DNA from: Nocardia sp. NBC_00416
Lineage (GTDB): Bacteria; Actinomycetota; Actinomycetes; Mycobacteriales; Mycobacteriaceae
Direction of reading: 5' to 3'
NCBI RefSeq assembly: GCF_036032445.1
Contig: NZ_CP107932.1
Location: 6,016,501-6,080,500 of the forward strand
Length of the DNA: 64,000 nt
Below the pieces are notes generated by a model, which saw only the letters and a list, made by a program, of their open reading frames with translations, searched no databases and was not told where the DNA came from. Position numbers and translations under genes: made by a program. The number at the start of each line of letters is the position of its first letter. Within the stretch, counting starts at the first letter, position 1. Positions 26,603-34,442 of the stretch are shown here, one piece after another.

Positions 26603-28642
26603 TCACAACCCGACGCGTTGGTCCTCCGGAAGGAAGAGCGCGTCGTTCTCGGCCACGCCGAAGGTCCGGTAGAACTCGGCGATATTGCGCACCACCTGGT
26701 TCACCCGGAACTCGTCGGGAGCATGGGTGTCACCGGCCAGCAGCCGCTCGGTGACCTCCGGCGTCATCTTGGAACGCCAGATCCGCGAATAGGACCGGAA
26801 CATGGTCTGGTAGTCGGGATTCGTGACACCGCCTCGCTGCTCGGCGATCCGGTAGGCGGCCAGGGCGATCTGCAATCCGCGCAGGTCGGCGAGGTTCTCG
26901 CCGACGGTGAGGGCGCCGTTCACATGCTGCTCCGGGGCCAGCCCCTCGGGGACCAGCGCGTTGTACTGGTCGATGAGCTGCTGGGATTTGGCGTCGAAGG
27001 CGGCGCGGTCGGCGGGGGTCCACCAGTCGCGCTGGTTGCCGTCGCCGTCGAATTTCGAGCCCTGGTCGTCGAACCCGTGCCCGATCTCGTGTCCGATCAC
27101 CGCACCGACCCCGCCGTAGTTGACCGCGATCTCGGCGTCCTTGTCGAAGAACGGCGGCTGCAGGAACGCGGCCGGGAAGACGATCTCGTTGCCGGTGGCG
27201 GAGTAGTAGGCGTTCACCGTCTGCGGTGAGGCGCTCCACTCGGTCTTGTCCACCGGCTTCCCCAGCCGGTCGAACGATCGCTTCACCTCGAAATCGTTGA
27301 TGGCACGCAGTGATTCGATGATCTTGCCGCGGGTCACCTTCAGGGTGGAGTAGTCCACCCACTTGTCCGGGTAGCCGAGTTTGAGGCCGATCTTGTCCAG
27401 TTTCTCGATCGAGGCTTTCCGGGTCTCGGGCGACATCCAGCTCGAAGCGGCGAAGTTCTCCCGGTAGGCGGCTCGCAGATCGTCGACCATCGCCTGGACC
27501 CGTTCCTTGGCCTCGGGCGGGAAATGCTTGTCCACGTACAGCTTGCCCAGCTGTTCGCTCAGATTGCCGTCCACCGAACCGACGGCCGATTTCCACAGCT
27601 CCGGCCGCTGCTTCAGCCCGGACATGAGCCGGCCGTTGAAATCGAAATTGGCGTCGGAGATCTCCTTGGGCAAGACGTTGGCATACGCCGTGAGCACCGC
27701 CAGCTTCAGATAGTCCCGCCAGATCGCGATATCGGTCGCGGCCCAGATCTTGCCCGCCTCGGTGACGAACGACGGCTGGTTCACCACGACCTTCGTGAAC
27801 AGGTCCCGGGGCCGGTCGGTGATACCGCGCAGCCAGGGGGCCCAGTCGTATTCCGGTGCCAGCGCGGTGGCCTTGTCCCAGTCGAACACGTTATAGGTGG
27901 CCTCGGCGTCGCGGTTGCGCACGTTGTCCCAGTGCGCGGCGGCGATCCGGGTCTCCAGCGCCAGCTGCCGCCCCGCGATACCGGCCGGGTCGGGCAGATC
28001 CGCGCCCTTGGCCAGCCGTTCCAGGTAGGTGCGGTAGCCGGCGAGTTCCTCGGCGAACTGCGGATCGCGGTAGTACTGCTCGTCCAGACCGATTCCGGAC
28101 TGCCCTATCGAAGGGATGTAGGCCGTGGAGTCCTTCTGATCGATACTCACCCCGATGCCGATCAGTCCGCCGATCGGCAGCCGGCCCATCACCTCGGCGA
28201 GCGCGGGCTTGTCCTTGGCGTCGTCGATCTCGGCGAACATCGAATCGAGCGGGGTCAGGCCGAGCTGTTCGATCTCGTCCAGGTTCATCCGGGCGTCGTA
28301 GAGGTCGCGGATCTGCTGGGCCTCGGACCCGTCCTCCGGGTCGCTGATGCCCTCGATGATCTCCCGCAACTGCTGCTGGGTCCGTTCGCCGGCCTCGCTG
28401 AACGCGCCGTAGGAGGTCTTGTCCGGTGGCAGCTGGTATTCACGCAGCCATTTCCCGTTGACGTACCGGTACAGATCGTCCTGTGGCCGGATCGCCGGAT
28501 CGGAACCGCTCATATCGACCGTGATCAGCTTTTTCGACTCCGCGTCGGCGCACGAGGCCAGCCATGCGGCGGCGGGCGCCAGCCCCAGGGCGACCAGGAA
28601 TCCACGGCGATCGAGCACGAACCGACGATCCGACGATTTCAA
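26603..28642 (-). CDS. M13 family zinc metallopeptidase (neprilysin/PepO/Zmp1 type), Tat-exported lipoprotein
   Basis: About 679 residues, typical for M13. The zinc site is GHEIGHGFDD (HExxH near 513) with the third ligand in ENLADLRG near 580; NAYY occurs upstream, as in the family. The N-terminus DRRGFLVALGLAP followed by LASC (Cys 31) combines a twin-arginine motif with a lipobox, so it is probably exported folded by Tat and then lipidated. The relative in Mycobacterium tuberculosis, Zmp1, is secreted and affects host inflammasome responses; function here is inferred only from family. The TTG at 28642 is used because GGGAGAGG lies just upstream; an ATG further up is followed by an unlikely sequence. 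It is transcribed divergently from the ribosomal operon. Confidence 0.85.
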   Translation of the reverse strand: MKSSDRRFVLDRRGFLVALGLAPAAAWLASCADAESKKLITVDMSGSDPAIRPQDDLYRYVNGKWLREYQLPPDKTSYGAFSEAGERTQQQLREIIEGISDPEDGSEAQQIRDLYDARMNLDEIEQLGLTPLDSMFAEIDDAKDKPALAEVMGRLPIGGLIGIGVSIDQKDSTAYIPSIGQSGIGLDEQYYRDPQFAEELAGYRTYLERLAKGADLPDPAGIAGRQLALETRIAAAHWDNVRNRDAEATYNVFDWDKATALAPEYDWAPWLRGITDRPRDLFTKVVVNQPSFVTEAGKIWAATDIAIWRDYLKLAVLTAYANVLPKEISDANFDFNGRLMSGLKQRPELWKSAVGSVDGNLSEQLGKLYVDKHFPPEAKERVQAMVDDLRAAYRENFAASSWMSPETRKASIEKLDKIGLKLGYPDKWVDYSTLKVTRGKIIESLRAINDFEVKRSFDRLGKPVDKTEWSASPQTVNAYYSATGNEIVFPAAFLQPPFFDKDAEIAVNYGGVGAVIGHEIGHGFDDQGSKFDGDGNQRDWWTPADRAAFDAKSQQLIDQYNALVPEGLAPEQHVNGALTVGENLADLRGLQIALAAYRIAEQRGGVTNPDYQTMFRSYSRIWRSKMTPEVTERLLAGDTHAPDEFRVNQVVRNIAEFYRTFGVAENDALFLPEDQRVGL

Positions 28643-28821
28643 CGAAACCTCTCCCCGATGCGGGACCCGCACCTCACGTAGGCGAACCAGCCCCATGAGG
28701 CTACCGGCGCCCTCTCGCGGCGTCGCGCCGGGAGAGGCGCGGCACCCGGTACGGTCGACTTGCGAACGAGAGCTTCGCGGCGTCCGCCCCGCGCCGCCGC
28801 GGCGGGCCCCGAGCCCCCCGA

Positions 28822-28863
28822 TTTCGGTCCGAACTGCGGATTCGCTATCCTTGACCGGTTGCC
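28822..28863 (+). promoter_or_regulatory. Promoter and leader start of the rplN operon
   Basis: A -35-like TTTCGG and a -10 TATCCT (28846-28851) are 18 bp apart and are followed by GACCGGTTGCC (28853-28863). The same arrangement lies before rpsH (61146-61187): GATTT(C)GGTCC, then TAxxCT, then the identical GACCGGTTGCC. A small GCGGG/CCCGC hairpin follows in the leader. The rest of the 376-bp gap between the M13 gene and rplN shows nothing further. Confidence 0.6.
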
Positions 28864-29018
28864 TGCGGGACCTGTGCCCGCGTTTCGGCCGCGAACCCCC
28901 GGTGGTTGATCCACGCGATCAGATGAAACCGCTGGTAGGCGCGCGTTCGGATGGTGACAGACCATGCCCGTCGGGTCGGCAATCCGGCGTGCTTTACGTC
29001 CAGGTCTAGGAGGCTGAA

Positions 29019-29387
29019 GTGATTCAGCAGGAGTCGCGGCTGCGCGTCGCCGACAACACGGGTGCCAAGGAGATTCTCTGCATCCGCGTTCTCGGTGGTT
29101 CGTCGCGCCGCTATGCCGGTATCGGCGATGTCATCGTCGCCACTGTGAAAGAAGCCATCCCGGGCGGCAACGTCAAACGGGGTGACGTCGTGAAGGCCGT
29201 CGTGGTGCGCACCACCAAGGAACGGCGCCGTCCGGATGGTTCCTACATCCGTTTCGACGAGAACGCCGCCGTGCTCATCAAGCCGGACAACGATCCGCGC
29301 GGCACCCGCATCTTCGGCCCGGTCGGGCGCGAGCTGCGCGACAAGAAGTTCATGAAGATCGTTTCGCTGGCCCCGGAGGTGCTCTGA
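29019..29387 (+). CDS. rplN: 50S ribosomal protein L14 (uL14)
   Basis: 122 residues, full length. MIQQESRLRVADNTGAKEI and the C-terminal MKIVSLAPEVL are characteristic of L14. It is part of the large subunit near the L19/L3 cluster and the inter-subunit bridge. It starts with GTG at 29019, with AGGAGG 5 nt upstream. It is the first gene of the spc operon here; rplX follows after one base. Confidence 0.97.
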   Translation: MIQQESRLRVADNTGAKEILCIRVLGGSSRRYAGIGDVIVATVKEAIPGGNVKRGDVVKAVVVRTTKERRRPDGSYIRFDENAAVLIKPDNDPRGTRIFGPVGRELRDKKFMKIVSLAPEVL

Positions 29388-29388
29388 C

Positions 29389-29706
29389 ATGAAGGTGCAC
29401 AAGGGCGATACCGTGCTCGTCGTCTCGGGCAAGGACAAGGGCGCCAAGGGCAAGGTCATCCAGGCCTTCCCGCAGCAGAACCGGATCCTGGTCGAGGGCG
29501 TGAACCGGATCAAGAAACACGTCGCGAACTCCGCGAACCTGCGTGGCGCGTCCTCGGGTGGCATCGTTACCCAGGAAGCCCCCATCCACGTGTCCAACGT
29601 GATGGTCGTCGACTCGGACGGTAACCCGACCCGGATCGGCTACCGCACCGACGAAGAAACCGGCAAGCGGGTTCGGATCTCCCGTAAGAACGGGAAGGAC
29701 ATCTGA
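29389..29706 (+). CDS. rplX: 50S ribosomal protein L24 (uL24)
   Basis: 105 residues with the KOW motif near the N-terminus (KGDTVLVVSGKDKGAKGKV), a hallmark of L24, which starts large-subunit assembly by binding 23S rRNA domain I. One base separates it from rplN and one base from rplE, so the three are translated from one message. Confidence 0.97.
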   Translation: MKVHKGDTVLVVSGKDKGAKGKVIQAFPQQNRILVEGVNRIKKHVANSANLRGASSGGIVTQEAPIHVSNVMVVDSDGNPTRIGYRTDEETGKRVRISRKNGKDI

Positions 29707-29707
29707 T

Positions 29708-30271
29708 ATGACCACCACCGAGAAAGTGCAGCCTCGGCTGAAGCAGCGCTACCGCGAGGAAATCAAGGACGCGCTGAACACCGAGTTCAACTACCCGAAC
29801 GTCATGCAGATCCCCGGCGTGGTCAAGGTCGTGGTGAACATGGGTGTCGGCGACGCCGCCCGGGACGCGAAGCTGATCAACGGTGCGGTCGAGGACCTGG
29901 CCCTGATCACCGGTCAGAAGCCGCAGATCCGCAAGGCCACCAAATCCATCGCGCAGTTCAAACTGCGTGAGGGCATGCCGATCGGCGCCAAGGTCACCCT
30001 GCGTGGCGACCGGATGTGGGAGTTCCTGGACCGGCTGGTTTCGATCGCCCTGCCCCGTATCCGTGACTTCCGCGGTCTGTCGCCCAAGCAGTTCGACGGC
30101 AACGGCAACTACACGTTCGGTCTGAGCGAGCAGTCGATGTTCCACGAGATCGATGTGGACAAGATCGACCGCCCGCGCGGTATGGACATCACGGTTGTCA
30201 CCACCGCGACCAACAACGATGAAGGCCGTGCCCTGCTCAAGCACCTCGGCTTCCCGTTCAAGGAGAACTGA
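29708..30271 (+). CDS. rplE: 50S ribosomal protein L5 (uL5)
   Basis: 187 residues, full length. VMQIPGVVKVVVNMGVGDA and the C-terminal TTATNNDEGRALLKHLGFPF are typical. L5 binds 5S rRNA and contacts S13 across the subunit interface. It is third in the spc operon, with rpsN 4 bp downstream. Confidence 0.97.
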   Translation: MTTTEKVQPRLKQRYREEIKDALNTEFNYPNVMQIPGVVKVVVNMGVGDAARDAKLINGAVEDLALITGQKPQIRKATKSIAQFKLREGMPIGAKVTLRGDRMWEFLDRLVSIALPRIRDFRGLSPKQFDGNGNYTFGLSEQSMFHEIDVDKIDRPRGMDITVVTTATNNDEGRALLKHLGFPFKEN

Positions 30272-30275
30272 GCAC

Positions 30276-30461
30276 ATGGCTAAGAAAGCACTGGTCAACA
30301 AGGCCAACCGCAAGCCGAAGTTCGCCGTCCGCGCCTACACCCGCTGCCAGCGCTGCGGCCGGCCGCACGCGGTGTACCGCAAGTTCGGCCTGTGCCGTGT
30401 GTGCCTGCGCGAAATGGCGCACCGCGGCGAGCTGCCGGGCGTGCACAAGAGCTCCTGGTGA
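30276..30461 (+). CDS. rpsN: 30S ribosomal protein S14 type Z (uS14)
   Basis: 61 residues, the short zinc-binding form: CQRCGRPH and CRVC give the CxxC...CxxC site. The C-terminal HRGELPGVHKSSW is the conserved S14 tail. S14 sits in the head of the small subunit. In most Actinobacteria, as I recall, rpsH follows directly; here a strong terminator follows, and rpsH lies about 30.9 kb away. The last 36 bases of the gene are repeated at the far end of the accessory region. Confidence 0.97.
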   Translation: MAKKALVNKANRKPKFAVRAYTRCQRCGRPHAVYRKFGLCRVCLREMAHRGELPGVHKSSW

Positions 30462-30463
30462 GC
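30426..30463 (+). repeat. Left copy of the 38-bp rpsN 3'-end direct repeat (candidate att site)
   Basis: Matches 60981-61018 at 35 of 38 positions, with an uninterrupted 23-bp identity at 30441-30463. It covers the last 12 codons of rpsN and two bases beyond the stop. The three differences are at 30427, 30439 and 30440. Confidence 0.85.
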
Positions 30464-30494
30464 TGACGCTCGGGCTGAGCGTCTTCAACTGAAC

Positions 30495-30539
30495 AACACG
30501 CGAGGGCACGGACTTCACCAGTCCGTGCTCTTGCGTGTT
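30495..30539 (+). terminator. Strong hairpin terminator after rpsN
   Basis: Two 20-nt arms (30495-30514 and 30520-30539) pair fully, with two G-U pairs, around a 5-nt loop, 33 bp after the rpsN stop. It would keep rplN-rpsN transcription out of the accessory region. Confidence 0.8.
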
Positions 30540-30647
30540 CGTCGGCGGGTGTGATCAGATTCGCGCAAACAACGCTATGCACAGGCGCCGAGCGAGTCCG
30601 AGGCCTGTCGATGAGTGAGCAAGAAATCCGGTGTGGCTTCCTCCTCC

Positions 30648-30666
30648 GTAGCCCCGGGCGGGCTAC
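30648..30666 (-). terminator. Small hairpin overlapping the stop of the CoiA-like gene
   Basis: GTAGCCC (30648-30654) and GGGCTAC (30660-30666) form a 7-bp stem with a 5-nt loop. The stop codon of the minus-strand CoiA-like gene is inside the stem. Confidence 0.4.
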
Positions 30667-32429
30667 TCTCTCATCCTCGGCAGTCTGCTATTGGGGAGCT
30701 GACGAGGAGGTTGGGCATGGTATGCATGCACCCGATCCCGCTCTGTTTCACCCGCGAGGTCGAGACCTAGATCGTTGGTGATGCGGGTGTAGCCCAGGTT
30801 CACCAAAACGTCGCCGAAAATTCGGTGGACCTTGTTTCCGCCGCCGACGATCAGGGCGGTGAGCAGTGGGCTTCCTGGGCGATTGTGGCGTTCCATCCGG
30901 GCCAGAGCGCGGGCCATGTCCTGGTGTTTCTGCCCGGCGGGGTGTGGAAGATCGCCCCAGGGCACTGTGCGGCCGGCGCGCGCGGCCTCCCGCAGCAGCG
31001 GCTCGAGCTTTGCCGCGAGACCAGTCAGCGGAGGCTGGCTTTTCACCCCGGCCTCGCTGTGCTTCCTGTTCCTGTTCTGCTCGCCGGACGTTCCACGCTG
31101 TCTGCTCAGTCCCGGAGCGGGCGTGGCCTGGACAACCTTCCCTCTTCGATTTCCGGGCTTGTTAGTGCGTTCACGTGGGGGCGGCGGCGACCATCGGTTC
31201 GAAGCGGACCGAGTCATGGACTGAGTGGGTTGGGCTGGGTGAGTTGATCGGGCATCGGGTTTTGCCGCAGCGGGTGCCTGCCTGATCGCATTGTTGTAAT
31301 GATTCACGCGCCAGGTCGTTATCCGGTTCAGTCGCGCTTGTTCCGCTGTGAGGCCGCTGTGGCGGAGCCATTCCAGTTCGCGCTTGCGAACCTCCAGATG
31401 GGATTCGAGGTTGGTGAGATCGTCTCGCGCGATCGCCGCTTCCATATGGTCCAGAAATGGACGCACCGACTCCGCGAGAGTCGCATCGTTCGGCTGATCG
31501 GCAGAGGCTGCACGAATCAACGGCTCTTGCGGCGACTCCGGGGCAGGTACGGGGGCGGATCGATCAAGCCGCCGCGATTCGAACTTCTTCTGGTGCAACG
31601 CACGTTGCTCCCAAAGCGTTGGCCCGGTCACTCGGCCATTCGCATCGATTACGCACTCCGAGAGGAGTATCCATTCCTGCTTGCCCGCGCTCCCATCGAG
31701 TCGTACGAGTACTTGCCGAGTCCCTCCGCGGGTGCGACAGTCCGCTCGTAGCACCCATCCCTTGCGTACTTCGATGAACTCCGCAGTGCTGGACGCGCTC
31801 GGGCCGATCACCCAATGGACATTGGTGAAGCGCCGCCGCAACGCGCGATGTTCCAAACCCCACTGGTCTTCGCGAAGATTCGCGTACTGGATCCGGAGCA
31901 CCGTCTTTCCGCGAGAGATCTGGGTGTAGGAGCACTGCTTGCCGTCCATCACGATTTCTTCCGTGATCTTCTCGTCGCCGCCCTTGCCGAGCAATCTGAT
32001 CAGGCCCGCGCGGATGTACAGGTGGTCGGCGGAATCCTCCCGTCCGCTGCGATTGCACACCGGGCCGCCGGGGTGGTGCGCCCAGTGCGATTTCTTGGTC
32101 GCGCACACCTTGTGTGCCAGCGGCCAACCGCAGCCACCGAGGTAGATTCCACAGAAGAATCTCGCCCGTCGGTAGCGTCGCACGAACTTCTCGGCGTCCT
32201 GGTAGTCCGGTGGAAGGAAGGCGGGATCTTTCGATTGGCGACCGCCGATAACGGCGGTCACGACCAGCCGGTCATCGTCCACGTTATGGCTCCTGCAGTC
32301 TGACGACCCGACCCACGGACCAGCATGGGCAGGCTCCGGTCGCATCGATATCGATTCGCCGAGCGGGTCCCCGATCCAGACCGAAAGGACCGGGGACCGC
32401 CGGTTTCGAAGAGTGCCGAGGGTGGTCAT
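30663..32429 (-). CDS. CoiA-like nuclease family protein with long linker and extra C-terminal domain
   Basis: About 588 residues. Residues about 90-200 resemble the competence protein CoiA family: a zinc-ribbon-like Cys/His segment (FFCGIYLGGCGWPLAHKVCATKKSHWAHH), then an acidic-His helix (EDSADHLYIRAGLIRLL), then IQYANLREDQWGLEHRALRR. In CoiA the last block is an E-x-Q nuclease strand; here the position is Arg (LRIQ), so catalysis is uncertain. A Pro/Arg/Ser-rich linker (about 370-470) leads to a compact C-terminal domain (about 475-570: WGDLPHPAGQKHQDMARALARMERHN, LLTALIVGG), which I cannot name. The ATG overlaps the stop of the DGQHR gene (ATGA), so the two are translationally coupled. 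It is a candidate DNA-processing defence effector. Confidence 0.65.
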   Translation of the reverse strand: MTTLGTLRNRRSPVLSVWIGDPLGESISMRPEPAHAGPWVGSSDCRSHNVDDDRLVVTAVIGGRQSKDPAFLPPDYQDAEKFVRRYRRARFFCGIYLGGCGWPLAHKVCATKKSHWAHHPGGPVCNRSGREDSADHLYIRAGLIRLLGKGGDEKITEEIVMDGKQCSYTQISRGKTVLRIQYANLREDQWGLEHRALRRRFTNVHWVIGPSASSTAEFIEVRKGWVLRADCRTRGGTRQVLVRLDGSAGKQEWILLSECVIDANGRVTGPTLWEQRALHQKKFESRRLDRSAPVPAPESPQEPLIRAASADQPNDATLAESVRPFLDHMEAAIARDDLTNLESHLEVRKRELEWLRHSGLTAEQARLNRITTWRVNHYNNAIRQAPAAAKPDARSTHPAQPTQSMTRSASNRWSPPPPRERTNKPGNRRGKVVQATPAPGLSRQRGTSGEQNRNRKHSEAGVKSQPPLTGLAAKLEPLLREAARAGRTVPWGDLPHPAGQKHQDMARALARMERHNRPGSPLLTALIVGGGNKVHRIFGDVLVNLGYTRITNDLGLDLAGETERDRVHAYHAQPPRQLPNSRLPRMRE

Positions 32430-33724
32430 TGGGCACCGACCCGATTACGTGTTTCGCGTCGGCGACTGTATATCCGCGGGACGTCGGCGTTGGTTACTAC
32501 GACTGGGGGGGGCAGCCCGAGCTGAGCCTTCACCTTGTCGGCGGCAGTACGGACCGGCTGACGGTTGGTCACGACTTTGCCGTCCGCGGTGACGATGTTG
32601 CCCTGCCAGATCGTTGCCTGGCGCCGCCAATCGATTTCGGAGGCGAGCCTCTGGTATTCCCGCTGGCGCAATTCCAGATCAGGGCTCTTCCGGATCTCGT
32701 AGGCGACCCGGCCGATCACATTGAGGCCGGTGGCGGTCATGTTGATGTAATGCGTTCGGAAGTCCGCGACGCGGTTTGCCGGACCGCCGGTGGTGGGCAA
32801 CTCGCAGATCTCACGCCACGGGTCCATGTGTTCGGACAGAGTCTCGATCAAAGCGACTGCATCCGCGACGAATTCGTCCCGGGCCGCCTTCTCGCCGATG
32901 ATCTGGCTACTCTGCTTGCCCACCGAGACCTCCGACAACGCATAGTCGGCGAACATCAGTTCCTTGACGAACTGCCGGACCTGGTTCAGCAGGAACACCG
33001 CATTCGACGCCTTCGGCAGCGCCGAGGAGGTCGAATCGATGCGGCCACGGAAGAGGCGGGTGCCGTCGATGATATCGGCGAGGACGCCGTTGATCGGTTC
33101 GCGCGTGTTGTACACCGCCAGCAGGCTGGAAGGGATTGCCTTGGTCTGTGCGGCATCCGCAAAGTCCTGGTGGATGCGGCGAATGTCCGATTCGACGACG
33201 ATCAGCACCGCAAGACTGTGCGCCTCGAAACCCGCATTCAAATCGACGAGCCCAGGCACCGAGGACCGTCCCGAACCCATACCCTTGATCGCGGCGATCC
33301 GATGCTGTCCATCCGTGACATTGAAGACGACGTTGTCGTCGATCACCATGAACCCCAAGCGATTCTTCATATTTCCACGTGGGATGTGCAGCGCGGGCAG
33401 TTCGCGGGCATTGAGGGTGACCGGTGGCAGTATGTAATCATCGGGGTTCTCCCGCACATAGGCGTTGATCGTCTTCACATGATCGGCCATCAGGGGGCGG
33501 TTGGTCTTGTTGCTGGGATCGCCGCCTTTCTGCACGGATTCCGCGACGACCTGACGGGCGAGGAACGAGAAGGGGAACGAGGTCGAGATCATCGTCCGCT
33601 TCCCTTGTTCGAACACGGTGCACGGGAATACCCGGGCCCCGGACGCGGCCGCGTCCTTCGAGGCGGCTTCGAGCGCGATGTCGAGCCCGTCGTGTTCCTG
33701 GATTCCCATAACGTTCGTGGTCAT
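32426..33724 (-). CDS. DGQHR-domain protein related to DndB
   Basis: 432 residues. VTDGQHRIAAIKG near residue 138 is the signature of the DGQHR family, which includes DndB, the regulator of DNA phosphorothioation operons, and DNA-binding proteins of unknown role in defence islands. The N-terminal part (SFPFSFLARQVVAESVQK, RPLMADHVKTINAYVREN) matches the usual arrangement, in which a protein that binds a repeated set point precedes the DGQHR loop. No dndA, dndC, dndD or dndE is present in the window, so a Dnd system cannot be claimed. The ATG at 33724 has AGGAG upstream at good spacing. The downstream CoiA-like gene overlaps its stop codon. Confidence 0.75.
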   Translation of the reverse strand: MTTNVMGIQEHDGLDIALEAASKDAAASGARVFPCTVFEQGKRTMISTSFPFSFLARQVVAESVQKGGDPSNKTNRPLMADHVKTINAYVRENPDDYILPPVTLNARELPALHIPRGNMKNRLGFMVIDDNVVFNVTDGQHRIAAIKGMGSGRSSVPGLVDLNAGFEAHSLAVLIVVESDIRRIHQDFADAAQTKAIPSSLLAVYNTREPINGVLADIIDGTRLFRGRIDSTSSALPKASNAVFLLNQVRQFVKELMFADYALSEVSVGKQSSQIIGEKAARDEFVADAVALIETLSEHMDPWREICELPTTGGPANRVADFRTHYINMTATGLNVIGRVAYEIRKSPDLELRQREYQRLASEIDWRRQATIWQGNIVTADGKVVTNRQPVRTAADKVKAQLGLPPPVVVTNADVPRIYSRRRETRNRVGAQ

Positions 33725-33749
33725 ATTTCATCTCCTGACGTGGTTGGCC

Positions 33750-33768
33750 GGACACCGGACAGGTGTCC
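33750..33768 (-). promoter_or_regulatory. Inverted repeat upstream of the DGQHR gene
   Basis: GGACACC and GGTGTCC, separated by 5 nt, lie 26 bp upstream of the DGQHR start codon. This could be an operator for the two-gene operon or a leader hairpin. Confidence 0.4.
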
Positions 33769-33860
33769 GTGGGGGATCGGTCCCGAGGGCGCACTCGGGA
33801 CGGGCGGCCGAATAAATGCGCCCGGCCTGCTGGCCGATTGCCGGCAGCATCTCGTGGAAG

Positions 33861-34180
33861 TCAGCTCTGGAGCGTCCAGTTGCATCCGTCGACGGTGACG
33901 ACATCACCGGCATTCAGCTGCACATAGGACGGCCCCTCGTACGACTGGATATCGAGGAGCCCGGAGGAGCGGGCGCCCTTGTAAGGGAGCCATTCGATGA
34001 AGCAGAACCCGTAGTCGTCGGTGCCGGGTCCATCGGTGACGTACAAGCCCGGTCGCACGTCGTCGCCGACGACCGGGGTGCCGTCGACGAGCGAGTCGCG
34101 CGGTTCGCGGATGCCTGACCGGTAACGAACGCTCCAGTGCAGCCGATGGCCAGCAGGGCGACACCGAGTCTTCGAATCAT
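33861..34180 (-). pseudogene. Small secreted protein gene broken by a frameshift
   Basis: An ATG at 34180 with AGGA 7 nt upstream opens MIRRLGVALLAIGCTGAFVTGQASA, a clear signal peptide. About 75 bases in, the frame that codes sensible protein switches: the neighbouring frame reads REPRDSLVDGTPVVGDDVRPG, then GLYVTDGPGTDDYGFCFIEWLPYKG and DVVTVDGCNWTLQS, stopping at 33861. That body resembles small actinobacterial exported proteins of the form VGxDIxPGxYxTxG...CxWxxL...GCxW. A one-base change between about 34120 and 34095 would explain the break. It is either a true pseudogene or a sequencing error in a G/C-rich run. Confidence 0.65.
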
Positions 34181-34284
34181 CGGAATTCCTAAGGGTTTCG
34201 GGAGCGGACCCCGCCGAGTGTGGGAGCCAGCGTGACGCTGAGAAGAGGATGGCCCAGACTTCATGAAGTTTCAAGAAAAATCTT

Positions 34285-34302
34285 TGATAACCCCTGATAT
34301 CA
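34285..34302 (+). promoter_or_regulatory. Operator-like inverted repeat upstream of rmuC (TGATA-N8-TATCA)
   Basis: TGATA (34285-34289) and TATCA (34298-34302) flank an 8-bp centre ACCCCTGA. The same pair of half-sites with the same spacing, and a centre that matches in inverted orientation at 6 of 8 bases, lies at 36092-36109 before the methylase-like gene. The region 34181-34442 is otherwise AT-richer intergenic DNA between divergent genes. Confidence 0.55.
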
Positions 34303-34442
34303 GTACTCTTTGCTAAATCCCATAACTGATTGCCTACAGTTCCGCCTGTCGTCACGACCTTCGAAGCACGGGAACCAGGTCACGGCGACGCGATCCACCG
34401 CACAGCCACCAGCTCGACTTGAAAACCCTCTGAGGAGCACTG

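Noticed and set aside
32426..33724. Dnd phosphorothioation system
   Set aside because: Only a DndB-like DGQHR protein is present; dndA, C, D and E are not in the window.
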